Origin: Corallococcus carmarthensis
GTDB lineage: Bacteria; Myxococcota; Myxococcia; Myxococcales; Myxococcaceae
Assembly: GCF_003611695.1 (NCBI RefSeq)
Contig: NZ_RAWE01000012.1
Span: 1-64,000 of the forward strand
Direction of reading: 5' to 3'
DNA length: 64,000 nt
The notes beneath the pieces were generated by a model. It ran no database searches. It saw only the letters and a list, made by a program, of their open reading frames with translations, and was not told the origin of the DNA. The translations under genes were made by a program, and so were the position numbers. Shown here one piece after another: positions 52,030-60,208 of this stretch. How positions within the stretch are numbered: the stretch's first letter is position 1; each line of letters begins with the position of its first letter.

Positions 52030-53202
52030 TCAGCTCACCTCGAGCGCCACCGCCTCCAGGTACTCGGCCCCCGGGGAGCCGACCGGCGCCGGGTAGTCCG
52101 GCGGCAGCCCCATCCGTACCAGTCGGAATGCGATGCGCGCCTCCTGCTCGCAGGCCGTGGCCACGCACTCCGTGAACGAGCCCAGCCCCAGCGGTGGGTG
52201 ATAACCGACCACCAGCAGCCGTCCTCCATGGCGGGTGCGCCTCAGGCCCAGCCGCACCTGATCGATGAAGTCCTCCTCGGACGCCACCCCCAGCGTGTCC
52301 AGCAGCACCAGGTCGAAGGTCTCCTTGAGGGCCCGGAGCACGGCCAGCGGCTCGCCTTGTTCCACCGTCACCCGGCCGAGCAGCCCGTTGGCCTCCGCGT
52401 TCTCACGCGCCAGGTCCGCCGCGTCCGCGTTGCCGTCGAAGGCGAGGATCTGCTTCGCCCCATGGCGCCCCGCGTGGACGAAGAGGCCGCCCACGTTGCA
52501 CGCCACGTCCAGCACCCGGTCCCCGTTGCCGGTGCGGCCCAGGAAGCGTCGCAGCTCGCGGTGGTCGTACCCGTAGCCCGTGCCCCGGCCGTAGGTGAGA
52601 TCCACGGTGAAGCGCGCGCCCAGCTCCAGGATGCGGCACCAGCGCGGCGGCGTGCCGTACATCACGTGCGGTCGCTGCGCGGGCAGGCCCAGCGTCTTGC
52701 GCCGGAGGGTGTCGTTGCGCAGGAGCACGGAGGCCGCTCCCGTCACCTCTCCCAGCGTGCGGGTGATCTCCTCCTGCCTCGCGTCCATGGAGCGGGTGAG
52801 CGTCTGGACGACGAAGTGCTGATCATACCGGTCCACGATGAGGCCCGGCAGCCCGTCCCCGTCGTCGTTGATGATGCGGCAGAAGCGCGGGTCGTCCACC
52901 AGCCGGCCGCGCCGCTCGAAGGCATGGCGCACGTGGCGGGGGATGAGCCCCTCCACGGACTCGTCTGGCAGGCCCAGGCGGCGCACGGCGTAGGAGGCCT
53001 GGAGGTCCACGTCCCCCAGGCCCAGGAGCTGCCCGTCCTCGTCCTTGAGTTGCATGGGCGTGCCGGGCTGAGGCTCGCCCTCCATGGAGACGATGTCCTC
53101 GCGGCGCAGCCAGGGGGCGCCATGGCGGAGCTTCCGGGCGGCTTCTCGGGACAGGTAGGTGCTGAGCAAGGTGCGGTCCTCCTCCAGCGCGATGGAGGGC
53201 AC
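52030..53202 (-). CDS. RlmI-like class I SAM-dependent methyltransferase
   Basis: A 390-residue protein with the layout of RlmI-type rRNA cytosine methyltransferases: an N-terminal PUA-like domain (about 14-80), a linker domain with INDDGDGLPGLIVDRYDQ (about 112-129), and a methyltransferase fold with VLDVACNVGGLFVHA (motif I) and AFDGNADAADLARENAEANG. The usual DPPxFxxxK motif IV is replaced by LLDTLGVASEED, so the normal catalytic loop is lost and another target or activity is possible. The GTG at 53202 is the start of the matching region. It lies 65 bases upstream of the YhaM gene on the same strand. Confidence 0.85.
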   Translation of the reverse strand: MPSIALEEDRTLLSTYLSREAARKLRHGAPWLRREDIVSMEGEPQPGTPMQLKDEDGQLLGLGDVDLQASYAVRRLGLPDESVEGLIPRHVRHAFERRGRLVDDPRFCRIINDDGDGLPGLIVDRYDQHFVVQTLTRSMDARQEEITRTLGEVTGAASVLLRNDTLRRKTLGLPAQRPHVMYGTPPRWCRILELGARFTVDLTYGRGTGYGYDHRELRRFLGRTGNGDRVLDVACNVGGLFVHAGRHGAKQILAFDGNADAADLARENAEANGLLGRVTVEQGEPLAVLRALKETFDLVLLDTLGVASEEDFIDQVRLGLRRTRHGGRLLVVGYHPPLGLGSFTECVATACEQEARIAFRLVRMGLPPDYPAPVGSPGAEYLEAVALEVS

Positions 53203-53296
53203 CCCGCAGGGTGCCTTCCACCAAACATGGGCCGTGTGGGGCCTGCTGGCGGCGAGGGCCGTGCAGCTGCCCTGGAGGGCAGGGGAGTAGGCGGCG

Positions 53297-53671
53297 CTAG
53301 AGGACGGGCGGTGGCCGCTTGTACGCCTTGAAGGTCACCCGCGTGAGCAATCCGCTGACCACCAGGGCCAGCGCGATGCCCATCATGCGGATGTTCCAGT
53401 TCGAGCCCGTGAAGAGCAGCACGAGCGCGAGCACGCCCATCGCCACCGCGCCCACCACCGTGAGCGTCTGGGCGCGTTTGGCCTTGTCCTGGGCCTGGGG
53501 CTTCTTCGCTTGGGCGAGCACGGGCAGCGAGGACGCCTTGCGCCACTTCTCCGCGCCGTCCTCGCGCACCTCGTCGTCCGGATCCACCAGGCCCTGCACG
53601 TAGGCTCGCTCGATGTCGCCCAGCGAGGGGAACATCAGCTCACCATCCGAGGTGCGCACGCGGTACGCCAT
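53297..53671 (-). CDS. Small membrane protein with GYF_2-like N-terminus
   Basis: A 124-residue protein. The first 55 residues (YRVRTSDGELMFPSLGDIE, then LVDPDDEVREDG and EKWRKASSLP) resemble the short GYF_2/DUF4339 domains found beside membrane segments. Two hydrophobic segments (about 71-87 and 93-108) follow, ending in a short basic tail. The ATG at 53671 has GGAGGATGACCC upstream. It lies between the methyltransferase and the FAD dehydrogenase, all on the minus strand. Function is unknown. Confidence 0.75.
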   Translation of the reverse strand: MAYRVRTSDGELMFPSLGDIERAYVQGLVDPDDEVREDGAEKWRKASSLPVLAQAKKPQAQDKAKRAQTLTVVGAVAMGVLALVLLFTGSNWNIRMMGIALALVVSGLLTRVTFKAYKRPPPVL

Positions 53672-53718
53672 GGGTCATCCTCCCTCCCGGCCCACCCTGC
53701 CCGGAAGGGAAGGGCACC

Positions 53719-55314
53719 TCAAGCCAGCTCGGTGGCAATCTGCTCAGCGGCGCGCAGTCCATCAATGGCGGAGGACACGATCCCGCCCGCGTAGCCGCAG
53801 CCCTCGCCGACCGGGTACAGGCCGCGCATGGACACGGATTGCAGGTCGTCACCCCGGGTGATGCGCACCGGCGAGGAGGTCCGGCTCTCGATGCCGATGA
53901 GCTTCCCCTCTTCGCTGATGAAGCCCCGCATCTTCCGGTCGAACGTGCGCAGCGCCGCCTTGATGGACTGCGTCAGCCGCTCCGGGAAGAGCTGGTTCAG
54001 GTCCGTGTGCGCCAGGCCCGGGCGGTAGCTGGTGTCGCCCGGGTCCTTCTTCACGCGGCCGGCCAGGTAGTCCGGGATGGTCTGCGCGGGCGCGAAGAAG
54101 CGGCCTCCGCCCAGCTTGTAGGCCTCACCCTCCCAGTGCCGCTGGAACTCCAGGCCCGCCAGCGGTCCGTGGAAGCCCTCGCGCGCGAAGTCCGCGACGG
54201 ACACCGACACGACGATGCCCGCGTTGGCGAACTTCGCGTTGCGCCGCGAATTGCTCATGCCGTTGGTGCACTGCAGCCCCTCTTCCGTGGGCGTGGGCAC
54301 CACGATGCCGCCGGGGCACATGCAGAACGAATAGACGCCGCGCACCTCGCCGTCCACGTCCAGGTTCTCCGCCAGCTTGTAGTCCGCGGGCGGCAGCTTC
54401 GAATGCTTCGCGGCGGCGCCGTACTGGATGCCGTTGATGAGCGCCTGCGGGTGCTCCGCGCGGAAGCCCAGCGCGAAGGGCTTGGCCTCCACGCTCACGC
54501 GGCCGTCGGCGGCGAAGCGCTCGTACAGCTCGCGCGCGGAGTTGCCCGGCGCCAGGATGACGCGGTCGCTCTCCAGGGTGCGCCCGTCCGCCATCTTCAC
54601 GCCCGCGATGTGGCCGTCGCGGTAGAGCAGGTCGTCCACGCGCTGCTCGAAGTGCACCTGGCAGCCGCCCGCGATGAGCTCCTCGCGCAGCTTCGCCACC
54701 GCGCCGGGCAGCAGGTCGGAGCCGATGTGCGGCTTGCCCTCGATGAGGATGTGATCCGGCGCGCCATACTTCGCGAAGGCCTCGATGACCTTGCGCACCA
54801 TGGGGTGGTTGATGCGCGTGGACAGCTTGCCGTCCGTGTACGCGCCCGCGCCGCCCTCGCCGAAGTTCATGTTGCTCTCGCGGTCGAGCGACCCGTCGCG
54901 CATGAGCTTCGCCACGTCCTTGCGGCGCGTGACGACCTCCTTGCCACGCTCCAGCAGGATGCTGCGCACGCCGCGCTCCAAGAGGCCCAGCGCGCAGAAC
55001 AACCCGGCGGGTCCGGTGCCGATGATGAGCGGCAGCTTCTCCGGCTCCTTCACGCGGGGCAGCGCTTCCGGAGGGGGTGGGGCCTCGCTCACGTCCGGGG
55101 GCAGCCGGGGTGCCTTGCGGCCCGGGGCCAGCTCCACCTCGAGCGTGTAGATGTAACGCGGGCTGCCCTTCTTGCGCGCGTCAAGCACCGAGCGCACCAC
55201 CCGCACGGAGGCGAGGTCGCTCCGGGTGACCCCCAGCTTCTCCGCGGCGCGCTGGCCGAGCAGCTCCTCCGGCTCGTCCAGCCACAGCCCGATGTTGTTC
55301 ACCCGGTACGCCAT
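53719..55314 (-). CDS. COG2509-type FAD-dependent dehydrogenase
   Basis: A 531-residue flavoprotein with an N-terminal extension of about 90 residues, typical for COG2509, then the FAD motif LPLIIGTGPAGLFCALGL (about 95-112) and ERGKEVVTRRK. The central part has NFGEGGAGAYTDGKL and the C-terminus GLYPVGEGCGYAGGIVSSAIDG. The family is annotated as an uncharacterised dehydrogenase with a possible electron-transfer or tRNA-modification-like fold; its substrate is unknown. The ATG at 55314 has GAGGAG upstream. Its stop is 47 bases before the small membrane protein start. Confidence 0.92.
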   Translation of the reverse strand: MAYRVNNIGLWLDEPEELLGQRAAEKLGVTRSDLASVRVVRSVLDARKKGSPRYIYTLEVELAPGRKAPRLPPDVSEAPPPPEALPRVKEPEKLPLIIGTGPAGLFCALGLLERGVRSILLERGKEVVTRRKDVAKLMRDGSLDRESNMNFGEGGAGAYTDGKLSTRINHPMVRKVIEAFAKYGAPDHILIEGKPHIGSDLLPGAVAKLREELIAGGCQVHFEQRVDDLLYRDGHIAGVKMADGRTLESDRVILAPGNSARELYERFAADGRVSVEAKPFALGFRAEHPQALINGIQYGAAAKHSKLPPADYKLAENLDVDGEVRGVYSFCMCPGGIVVPTPTEEGLQCTNGMSNSRRNAKFANAGIVVSVSVADFAREGFHGPLAGLEFQRHWEGEAYKLGGGRFFAPAQTIPDYLAGRVKKDPGDTSYRPGLAHTDLNQLFPERLTQSIKAALRTFDRKMRGFISEEGKLIGIESRTSSPVRITRGDDLQSVSMRGLYPVGEGCGYAGGIVSSAIDGLRAAEQIATELA

Positions 55315-55643
55315 TGTGTTCTGACTCCTCGATGGGGGCGCGTATGTGCTCCACCCCCCGGAGGGAATGCAAGCACTTGAAAAGACGAGACGGCCTTTGG
55401 AGGGGGGCGGGGTGGGTGCGTACCCGCTGATGCACCCGGCGCCACGTTCCAGGCGGGTGGGACGTCCGGGTGCGTAACCCCCTTCGCACCATCCACGTTC
55501 CGTGCCGTCCAGTTCCGGGCTTCAACCCCTGAGGACTGCTGGAGAATCCGTTTGGAAGAGAACGACTGGCACGGAGGTTGAAGACCGGACTCCCACGTAG
55601 ACGCGGCGCCGGACCTGTGGCGCCGATTCCGGAGGCAATTCCC
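55315..55643. other. Divergent intergenic region with a sigma54-like element
   Basis: 329 bases between the minus-strand FAD dehydrogenase and the plus-strand 70-residue protein. No coding frame is supported. The right half holds a -24/-12-like element (separate entry); the left half shows no clear promoter. Confidence 0.5.
55566..55582 (+). promoter_or_regulatory. sigma54-like -24/-12 promoter element
   Basis: CTGGCACGGAGGTTGAA has a perfect -24 box (TGGCAC) and TTG at the -12 box with correct spacing, but the -12 GC is GA. Transcription would start near 55592, about 52 bases before the GTG of the 70-residue protein. Confidence 0.45.
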
Positions 55644-55856
55644 GTGAGCACCGACCAAAAGGGCACCCGCATTCTCGCGCGCACGTTCTTCAACCAGCTG
55701 CGCGCAAGCGGTTACACGCCGCACCAGGTCATTGGCATCGCCACGGAGCTCCTGGAGCTGGTGACGACCGACCTGAAGGAAGGCGACAAGGCCGTGGCCG
55801 CCACCCAGACGACGCCGGCCTCCGACGCCGGGGCGGGCTTTCAGCCGCGCGTCTAG
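55644..55856 (+). CDS. 70-residue conserved-looking protein, function unknown
   Basis: A 70-residue protein beginning VSTDQKGTRILARTFF at a GTG start; GGAGG lies eight bases upstream, which decides this start over an upstream frame. The core (about residues 8-48) is predicted helical: ILARTFFNQLRASGY, then TPHQVIGIATELLELVT. The tail is Ala/Thr-rich. No domain is recognised. It stands alone between two divergent or unrelated genes, behind a sigma54-like element, and could be a small regulator; that is inference. Confidence 0.7.
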   Translation: MSTDQKGTRILARTFFNQLRASGYTPHQVIGIATELLELVTTDLKEGDKAVAATQTTPASDAGAGFQPRV

Positions 55857-56042
55857 CCCTTTAGAATCCCCTTCACAGACCCTCGGCGGGTGAGCGGGCT
55901 CCGGACGGGTTCCGGGCGCCCCACCCGCGAGGCGGCGGGAGCCTCGTCGAGCAGAATTCGTAGAACGCTGTCGATCTCCAAAAACCTCGTTCGTTGTCCC
56001 GGTGAGACGCCCATGGGGCCGGCTCAAACCAGGAGACAGACG

Positions 56043-56450
56043 ATGCGGGTGATGGTTTTCGCGATTGCCACCGAAAGCACCGAACAGGGCGAGCCTCCCA
56101 CGATGGAGGCGTTCGAGGCGATGGAGCGGTTCACCGAGGAGCTGGTCAAGGCCGGCGTCCTGGTGGCCGGCGCCGGCCTCAAGCCCTCCGCCGAGTCCAA
56201 GCGGATCACCATCGAGGGTCCCAGCCGCACGGTCATCGACGGGCCGTTCACCGAGCCCCGCGAGCTGATCGCCGGCTTTTCGATCTGGAAGGTCAAGGAC
56301 ATGGACGAGGCCGTGGCCTGGGCGAAGCGCTCCCCCAACATCATGCCGGGTCCGAGCAAGCTCGAGCTCCGGCCGTTCTTCGAGGCCGAGGACATGGCCG
56401 ACGCTCTGGAGCTCGACGCCGGGACGCGCGAGAAGCTCGGCGTCGCCTGA
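56043..56450 (+). CDS. YciI/DGPF-domain protein
   Basis: A 135-residue protein with a dimeric ferredoxin-like YciI-type fold: it starts MRVMVFAIA, and VIDGPFTEPRELIAGFSIW near residues 62-80 contains the name-giving DGPF motif, followed by AVAWAKRSPN. Family members often neighbour ECF sigma factors of the SigJ type; none is present here. The ATG at 56043 has AGGAG seven bases upstream. Function unknown. Confidence 0.9.
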   Translation: MRVMVFAIATESTEQGEPPTMEAFEAMERFTEELVKAGVLVAGAGLKPSAESKRITIEGPSRTVIDGPFTEPRELIAGFSIWKVKDMDEAVAWAKRSPNIMPGPSKLELRPFFEAEDMADALELDAGTREKLGVA

Positions 56451-56451
56451 G

Positions 56452-56470
56452 CAGGCCCATCGCGGGCCTG
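56452..56470. terminator. Possible bidirectional hairpin between convergent genes
   Basis: A 7-bp perfect stem CAGGCCC/GGGCCTG with loop ATCGC lies between the YciI-like and DgkA genes, which point at each other. There is no T-rich tail on either side, so the call is weak. Confidence 0.35.
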
Positions 56471-56503
56471 ACCCTCGCGACGCGCCCTGTCGCCCTCGGG
56501 CCT

Positions 56504-57148
56504 TCAGGGCTGGGGGTGGCGCCTGCGCTCGCGGGCCGCCGCGGCGGCGATGACGAGCAGCGCGGCGGTGAGCGCGGTGAAGACGAGGCTCGCGGACGTG
56601 GACGCCGTCAGCGCGAGCAGCCCCATGGCCAGTATGAACGCGAGCACGTCCACGGCGGCGGGCCTGGGCTGGGGCAGCACGAGCACCGTGGCGCAGGCGG
56701 CCAGCGGTACGCCCAGCGCGACCTGCCGGAAGATGGCGTCGGTGTTGGTGCGCACCGTCTCCCAGTAGTTGATCAGGATGGCGGCGAAGATGACCACCGT
56801 GCCGCCCGCGAGCACGAGCACGCCCGCGGCCGCCGCGTCCTTGGTGAGCCGGGCCTTCTCGTCGAACTGTTGCACGGCCAGGTCCACCAGCTGCTCCAGC
56901 GCGCTGTTGAGGATCTCCGCGAAGAAGATGAGCAGCACGCAGAAGATGAGCGTGACCTTCTCCGCGAGCCCCAGCGGGATGCCGCTGCCCACCAGCCCCA
57001 CCAGGACGCCGGAGATGAGGTGGATGCGCATGTTGCGCTGCCAGGCCACGGTGTGGATGAGGCCCGCCCACGCATGTCCGAACGAGGCGAACAGTCCGTT
57101 GCTGCGGCGGGAGGGAAACTGGGGACGGGAGGGTGCAGGAACGGTCAT
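56504..57148 (-). CDS. dgkA: Diacylglycerol/undecaprenol kinase with C-terminal membrane extension
   Basis: The first 125 residues are a prokaryotic DgkA-type kinase (typically about 120 residues) with the signature FAEILNSALEQLVDLAV (about 74-90) and DEKARLTKDAAAAGVL (about 95-110). After that come roughly 70 extra residues with about three hydrophobic segments (VALGVPLAACATVLVL, VDVLAFILAMGLLAL, LVFTALTAALLVIAA), a C-terminal membrane addition not seen in the basic enzyme. The ATG at 57148 is the first plausible start after the divergent promoter region; no ribosome site is obvious. Confidence 0.88.
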   Translation of the reverse strand: MTVPAPSRPQFPSRRSNGLFASFGHAWAGLIHTVAWQRNMRIHLISGVLVGLVGSGIPLGLAEKVTLIFCVLLIFFAEILNSALEQLVDLAVQQFDEKARLTKDAAAAGVLVLAGGTVVIFAAILINYWETVRTNTDAIFRQVALGVPLAACATVLVLPQPRPAAVDVLAFILAMGLLALTASTSASLVFTALTAALLVIAAAAARERRRHPQP

Positions 57149-57228
57149 CGGAAGGTGAAGGGGTGGGCAGGCTAGCACCCACGGGTCCGATTGAAGCGGG
57201 GGAGTGAACGGGTAAGGTCGGCCGCGTG

Positions 57229-60111
57229 ATGCGAACGTCCCTTCCGTCCTGGTCGCGCACGCTGGCGCTGACCCTGCTGTGCACCTCCGTCCTCGCTCAA
57301 GCGCAGGACACTCCCGAAGCCTTCGAAGGCGACGACCTGGGGCTGGAGCCGCCAGGTGTTCAATACCTGCCAGCTCCGGCGCCCCGGGCCCATGAGCAGC
57401 GCCGGCTGTCACCGGACGCGCCCGCCGTGGTGCGCCGCGAACCGCGGGCCACGAAGGCTGGCGTGAAGACCGCGGGTGTGCCGCAGACGCGGCTGGGCGA
57501 GGGAGCGCTGTCCGGCAAGGTCATCTACCTGAGCCCGGGCCACGGCTTCTACCGCGACAACGGGCTGAAGCGCTGGGCGACGCAGCGGCCCAACACCTGG
57601 GGCGTGGTGGAGGACTTCATCTCCGCGGAGGTGGTGGCGCAGGAGCTGCAGCCCCTGCTGATGGCGGCGGGCGCCACGGTGGTGTCGGTGCGCGAAACGG
57701 ACCTGAACCCGCTCATCGCCACCGTGGACAACGGCGGCACGGGCTATGTGGAAGGCGGGGACACGGCGCGCTTCCACGCCTCCGCGCAGAAGGGCTGGGC
57801 CCCGCCGCCCGTGCCCATGGGCAACGGCGTGGAGCCCTTCGCCCTGGGCACCACGCGCACGCTGGACACGGCGGCCACCTCCACCGCGAAGGTGACGTGG
57901 ACCCCGGACGTACCGGCGGACGCGGCCTACAACGTCTACGTCTCGTACGGCTCCGACCCCACGCGCGCGACGGACGCGCACTACGTGGTGAAGCACGCGG
58001 GCGGCGAAAGCCACTTCCGCGTGAACCAGCAGCGCCACGGAGGCACGTGGGTGCTGCTGGGGCGCTTCTACTTCAAGGCGGGAGCGCACCCGGAGTCGGG
58101 CGCGGTGGTGCTGGAGAACGACTCAACGGCGGGCACGGGCGCGACGCTGTCCGTGGACGCGGTGCGGCTGGGCGGTGGGCGGGGCCTGCTGGGCGACGCG
58201 GCGCAGGGGCCGCTCTTGCGTCCCCGCTTCGAGGAGAGCGGGCGCTACCACGTGCAGTACAGCGGGGCGCCCTTCAGCGTGTACGCGCCGTCGGGGGCGA
58301 ACGCGCTGTCCAACGAGCGCAACGCGGACGTGACGTCCCGGCCGCGCTTCGCCGCGTGGCTGCACGAAGAGGGCGAGGACGCCGTCTACGTCGCGTGGCA
58401 CACCAACGCGGGCACGTCCGGCACGGTGCGGGGCACGGAGGGCTACGTCTACGGACCGAACCCGGTGGACGGCACGCTCAACTTCACCGGCGTGGCGGGC
58501 GGTGACGTGATGGCGCGGGCGCTGCTGTCGCAGATTGATGCGGACCTGAAGCGCGAGGTGGATCCGAACTGGCGGGTGCGCAGCCTGCGCTCGGCGAACC
58601 TGGGCGAGGTGAACCCCACGCACAACCCGGAGATGCCCAGCGTGCTCCTGGAGATGGCGTACCACGACAACACGACGGACGCGGCGAACCTCAAGGAGGC
58701 CCGCTTCCGGCACGTGGCCGCGCGCGCCATCGTGCAGGGGTTGATCAAGTACTTCGCGACCCGCGACGGCGCGGCGGTGCACCTGCCGCCGGAGACGCCG
58801 GGCGCGGTGGTGGCGCGCAACGCGACGCCGGGCACGGTGGAGGTGAAGTGGTCGGCGCCCCCGCAGGTCGCAGCGGAGGAGGGCCGCGACGCCCCCACGG
58901 CCTACCGGCTGTACCAGAGCGCGGACGGCTTCGGCTGGGACGAGGGCACGGAGGTCCAGAACACCTCCGCCACCGTCACGCTGGCGGCCGGCACGCTGCG
59001 CTACTTCCGCGTGGCCGCGGTGAACGCGGGCGGCGAGTCCTTCCCGTCCGCCACGGTGGGCGTGCGCGTGGGGAGCACTGCGCCGGTGCTGCTCGTCAAC
59101 GCGTACGAGCGGCTGGACGCGACGGTGGCCTGCGGCGAGGAGCTGGAGACGCCGTACGACCTGGAGGCCCCGCTGCGCGTCTACCTGGAGGCGATGAACG
59201 ACGGCAGCTACCTGCGCCAGCATGGCGCGGCGTTCGCGCAGTCGGCGGTGGCGTTCGACAGCGCGACGGGCAACGCGGTGGCGGCGGGGCTGGTGTCGCC
59301 CACGGGCTACCGGCTGGTGGACTGGTCCACCGGGCGCGGGGGCGTGGGGGGCGTGGGTCTGCCACGGACGGAACAGGACGCCCTGCGCGCGTTCGTCACC
59401 GGCGGCGGGCACCTGATGCTGTCGGGTGGCCGCACGGTGTCCACGCTCGCGGCGGGCAGCGCGGACGACAAGCTGTTCCTCGCGGACATCCTCCGGGCGT
59501 CCATCGCGGCGGGGGCCCCGGCGGCCCGGGTGGAAGGCTCGGCGGGCGGCTTCCTCTCGGACCTGGCCGCCACGCCGCTGGCGGATGGGCTGCTCGGGGC
59601 CTATCCCGTGGGGGTGACCGACGTGCTGGCACCCACGGGTGGCGGCGCGGGCGTGCTGCGCTACACCGGGACGTCGCTGGGCGCGGGCGTGGTGTCCGCG
59701 GGCACGGCGCCCGCGGGGCAGGTGCTGGTGCTGGGCTTCCCGTTCGAGGGCCTTGCGTCCAATCGTGAGCGTTCGCGGCTGGTGGGCGCGCTCCTGGTGC
59801 GCTCGGGAATTCTTGCCCAGGCGCCGGCCCTTCCCGCCGCGGACGTGACGCCCGCGGTCAGCCCCCGGCCGCTGTCGTCTTGCGTGGCGGTGCGCGAGGT
59901 GAATCCGCATCCGCCGGTGGACCCGGGCCCGGTGGACCCGCCGCCGGAACCGACGGTCGTTCCGGTGCTCCCCAATGACTATTCCCCCAAGGGAGACAGC
60001 GGATGTGGGTGCGGGGCGGGAGCGGGAACGGCCTCCGGGCTCTGGCTGTTGGTCGGGGTGATTGTTCAGCTCCGGCGTGCGCGCTCGAAAGCGGCCCACG
60101 CGAAGCGTTGA
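57229..60111 (+). CDS. MYXO-CTERM N-acetylmuramoyl-L-alanine amidase with inserted golvesin-type domain
   Basis: A 960-residue exported cell-wall amidase. After a signal peptide (about 1-25), the amidase_3 (AmiC-like) catalytic domain has zinc residues in IYLSPGHGFYRD, VAWHTNAG and PSVLLEMAYHDN. Between its halves (about 205-310) a golvesin C-terminal-like beta domain is inserted. A fibronectin type III domain follows (about 525-610). The C-terminus is a MYXO-CTERM signal: GCGCGAGAG, a membrane helix GLWLLVGVIVQL, and RRARSKAAHAKR. This tail is processed for surface anchoring by a myxosortase, probably the CPBP protease at 3716-4441, which is inference. The ATG at 57229 is chosen; GTG at 57226 is possible. 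Confidence 0.92.
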   Translation: MRTSLPSWSRTLALTLLCTSVLAQAQDTPEAFEGDDLGLEPPGVQYLPAPAPRAHEQRRLSPDAPAVVRREPRATKAGVKTAGVPQTRLGEGALSGKVIYLSPGHGFYRDNGLKRWATQRPNTWGVVEDFISAEVVAQELQPLLMAAGATVVSVRETDLNPLIATVDNGGTGYVEGGDTARFHASAQKGWAPPPVPMGNGVEPFALGTTRTLDTAATSTAKVTWTPDVPADAAYNVYVSYGSDPTRATDAHYVVKHAGGESHFRVNQQRHGGTWVLLGRFYFKAGAHPESGAVVLENDSTAGTGATLSVDAVRLGGGRGLLGDAAQGPLLRPRFEESGRYHVQYSGAPFSVYAPSGANALSNERNADVTSRPRFAAWLHEEGEDAVYVAWHTNAGTSGTVRGTEGYVYGPNPVDGTLNFTGVAGGDVMARALLSQIDADLKREVDPNWRVRSLRSANLGEVNPTHNPEMPSVLLEMAYHDNTTDAANLKEARFRHVAARAIVQGLIKYFATRDGAAVHLPPETPGAVVARNATPGTVEVKWSAPPQVAAEEGRDAPTAYRLYQSADGFGWDEGTEVQNTSATVTLAAGTLRYFRVAAVNAGGESFPSATVGVRVGSTAPVLLVNAYERLDATVACGEELETPYDLEAPLRVYLEAMNDGSYLRQHGAAFAQSAVAFDSATGNAVAAGLVSPTGYRLVDWSTGRGGVGGVGLPRTEQDALRAFVTGGGHLMLSGGRTVSTLAAGSADDKLFLADILRASIAAGAPAARVEGSAGGFLSDLAATPLADGLLGAYPVGVTDVLAPTGGGAGVLRYTGTSLGAGVVSAGTAPAGQVLVLGFPFEGLASNRERSRLVGALLVRSGILAQAPALPAADVTPAVSPRPLSSCVAVREVNPHPPVDPGPVDPPPEPTVVPVLPNDYSPKGDSGCGCGAGAGTASGLWLLVGVIVQLRRARSKAAHAKR

Positions 60112-60165
60112 CTCGGCGGGGGCGCCTGCCTACGGTCGCCCGCCTTCTTTACGAGACTCATGACG

Positions 60166-60196
60166 GTGGGCCGCGAAGGCCCACTCCTTCAAGGAG
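60166..60196 (+). promoter_or_regulatory. Leader hairpins covering the gap ribosome site
   Basis: A 7-bp stem GTGGGCC/GGCCCAC (60166-60184, loop GCGAA) is followed at once by TCCT, loop TCA, AGGA (60185-60195). The second hairpin pairs the AAGGAG ribosome site of gap with TCCT, so it can mask the site. Structure only; no ligand or regulator is known. Confidence 0.4.
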
Positions 60197-60208
60197 ACGG
60201 AAAACACC

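Noticed and set aside
58123..60099. Long minus-strand frame over the MYXO-CTERM amidase
   Set aside because: Antisense artefact; composition Arg/His/Gly-rich without conserved motifs.
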